64,000 nt of DNA from Hysterangium stoloniferum. Lineage: Eukaryota; Basidiomycota; Agaricomycetes; Hysterangiales; Hysterangiaceae. The stretch is from assembly GCA_015178975.1 (NCBI GenBank), contig WHVD01000045.1, positions 552,752-616,751 of the forward strand, given 5' to 3'. The notes under the pieces are model-generated. The model saw only the letters and a program-made list of their open reading frames with translations, was not told where the DNA came from and searched no databases. Made by a program: the position numbers and the translations under genes. Shown piece by piece: positions 63,000 through 64,000 of the stretch (position 1 is the stretch's first letter; each line of letters starts with the position of its first letter).

Positions 63000-63934
63000 A
63001 ACTGAGACCTACGATGAATGACCATCGTGTGGGAGAGAAGAGGGACTGATACGGCCACGTTGGTGAAGCTCAAAGTGGAGTGGGCAGAACGAAGGGGCAG
63101 GTGCGATCGCAGAAAAGGGCACGTGGAAGCGCAGCCGGGTAGGGTGAATCTTTACGGATTGGAAGAACTCCGCTACAATAGTTCAAGCTACAGGTGTGCC
63201 GCAATCATTGACCTATGTTGTCATCGTAGAATCAAAGAATCAATTCCATTCGGCCATACAGGCAATAATACAGCTAGTTGTAAGTAAGTATGACATGACA
63301 CGCCATTATATATACAACTTGTCAATACAAATTCTGATAGACACCCCATAATCAAAATAATTCTAAGTCAGACCTTGATCCTCAATAAAATCTACAATGA
63401 GAACTTTGGTCTTACGTCACTCTTTGTCTTGCTTAACGTTGCACAGAAGTCAAAGCTGATTGATATGGCATGGGTGAAGGAAGAAATCACGTTGCTTACC
63501 ATTGACCCACCAGACTATCACTTGCCCTGGGTTTCTCCACGTTGAAATTTTGATAAAATTAAACAGGCAGTGCGCAATCCCGCCAGAAGGGTTTGAGGTT
63601 GACATCGAACGACAACTTGAAAGTAGGAGCCGGAACGTATATCTCTGAACTGCATTTATATTATCCATGGCAAATGCCCACACCTCGAATGAAGAGCCGG
63701 TTTGCTTTCAACTCTGATGCTCAATAATGTCCAAAATACTATATTATGGGGGTGACAATTGTCTGAAATATTATTAAATGCTCTGTGACCCTTCAAGCGG
63801 CAAGCGTAAGAAAGTAGCAAGGTAACTAAGTTTACTGGAGCCCAAATAGCTCAAGGAAGGTGAGGGGGATTTTGGGTATGAAGGCGACTGTAAATCCTGT
63901 GTAAGGACAGCCACAAGTCTGTAGAACATTGCGA
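63000..63934 (+). pseudogene. Module X' fragment and upstream region of copy 9
   Basis: Shifted X' pieces (CHRRIKESIPFGHTGNNTAS near 63223; NENFGL-like near 63395), then the conserved region before gene A (CTGTGACCCTTCAAGCGGC, GTAAGGACAGCCACAAGTCT). Confidence 0.4.
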
Positions 63935-63944
63935 CTGGCGGCGC

Positions 63945-64000
63945 TATTAAAAACCCGGCACCTCCTAGTGTAAGCACGACTGCTACGCACAAATGTCTGC
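63945..64000 (+). promoter_or_regulatory. Promoter and start codon of family A copy 9
   Basis: TATTAAAAA at 63945 takes the place of CATAAAAGC, 48 bp before ATG 63993. The leader CCTAGTGTAAGCACGACTGC is conserved. The window ends eight bases into the gene (ATGTCTGC), so the state of this copy is unknown. Confidence 0.5.

Noticed and set aside
1-64000. CRISPR array, tRNA, rRNA or bacterial operon signals
   Set aside because: No direct-repeat/spacer pattern, cloverleaf or ribosome binding site arrangement was found; introns and retroelements show a eukaryotic genome.

Overview
The window looks like a transposon-rich, repeat-expanded nuclear region of a filamentous fungus, most likely a basidiomycete (Agaricomycete). 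The evidence is introns of 42-90 nt with GT...AG ends and CTAAT-like branch sites, a chromodomain Ty3/gypsy element, a Ty1/copia element, a Helitron helicase remnant and many solo LTRs. I see no tRNA, rRNA or recognisable housekeeping gene. The names A, B, C, X and X' below are mine. The species is not determinable from the sequence alone. The backbone is a tandem array of one unit, about 6 kb in its least interrupted form (52.1-58.1 kb). Each unit holds a five-exon gene (family A), a spacer, a module X with a kinase-like VAIK motif, a decayed A-like paralogue (B), a second module (X') and a conserved promoter with CATAAAAG about 50 bp before the next A start. A copies start at or cover 1, 18178, 27241, 32332, 45214, 51337 (minus strand), 52176, 58132 and 63993. 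Only the 52176 copy is intact: 282, 359, 497, 157 and 298 nt exons join in frame into 530 codons. The copies have conserved blocks alternating with short, length-variable blocks. Copies six and seven form a head-to-head palindrome with arms of about 2.7 kb. Mobile DNA has been inserted throughout: seven LTR insertions (six of them solo), five of these six with perfect 5-bp target duplications and one with a single mismatch (100, 34904, 35895, 42715, 47860, 51862), a gypsy block (5.8-15.5 kb, two different elements in opposite orientations), a copia element (38.3-42.66 kb, minus strand) and a Helitron fragment (26.06-27.24 kb). The comparison of paralogous units gives empty sites for many of these. 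The most unexpected item is a 4.05 kb very AT-rich block at 21.64-25.70 kb, lying inside a family spacer. It carries broken genes of nucleocytoplasmic large DNA virus (NCLDV) type: an RNA polymerase second-largest-subunit (RPB2) 5' half, a TFIIS-type zinc ribbon, a large NCLDV-like protein in two frames and two unassigned small ORFs, with AT-rich intergenic palindromes. It appears to be an old, rearranged endogenous piece of a giant-virus relative. Other regions: a 70-bp/210-bp satellite (46.45-47.47 kb), a 0.97 kb foldback (37.29-38.26 kb), a 24-bp minisatellite beside the viral block, and a short retroposon with an 18-bp target duplication. Decay is dominated by CGA-to-TGA changes (10 of 10 interior stops of one gypsy element are TGA), which suggests cytosine methylation and deamination at CpG.
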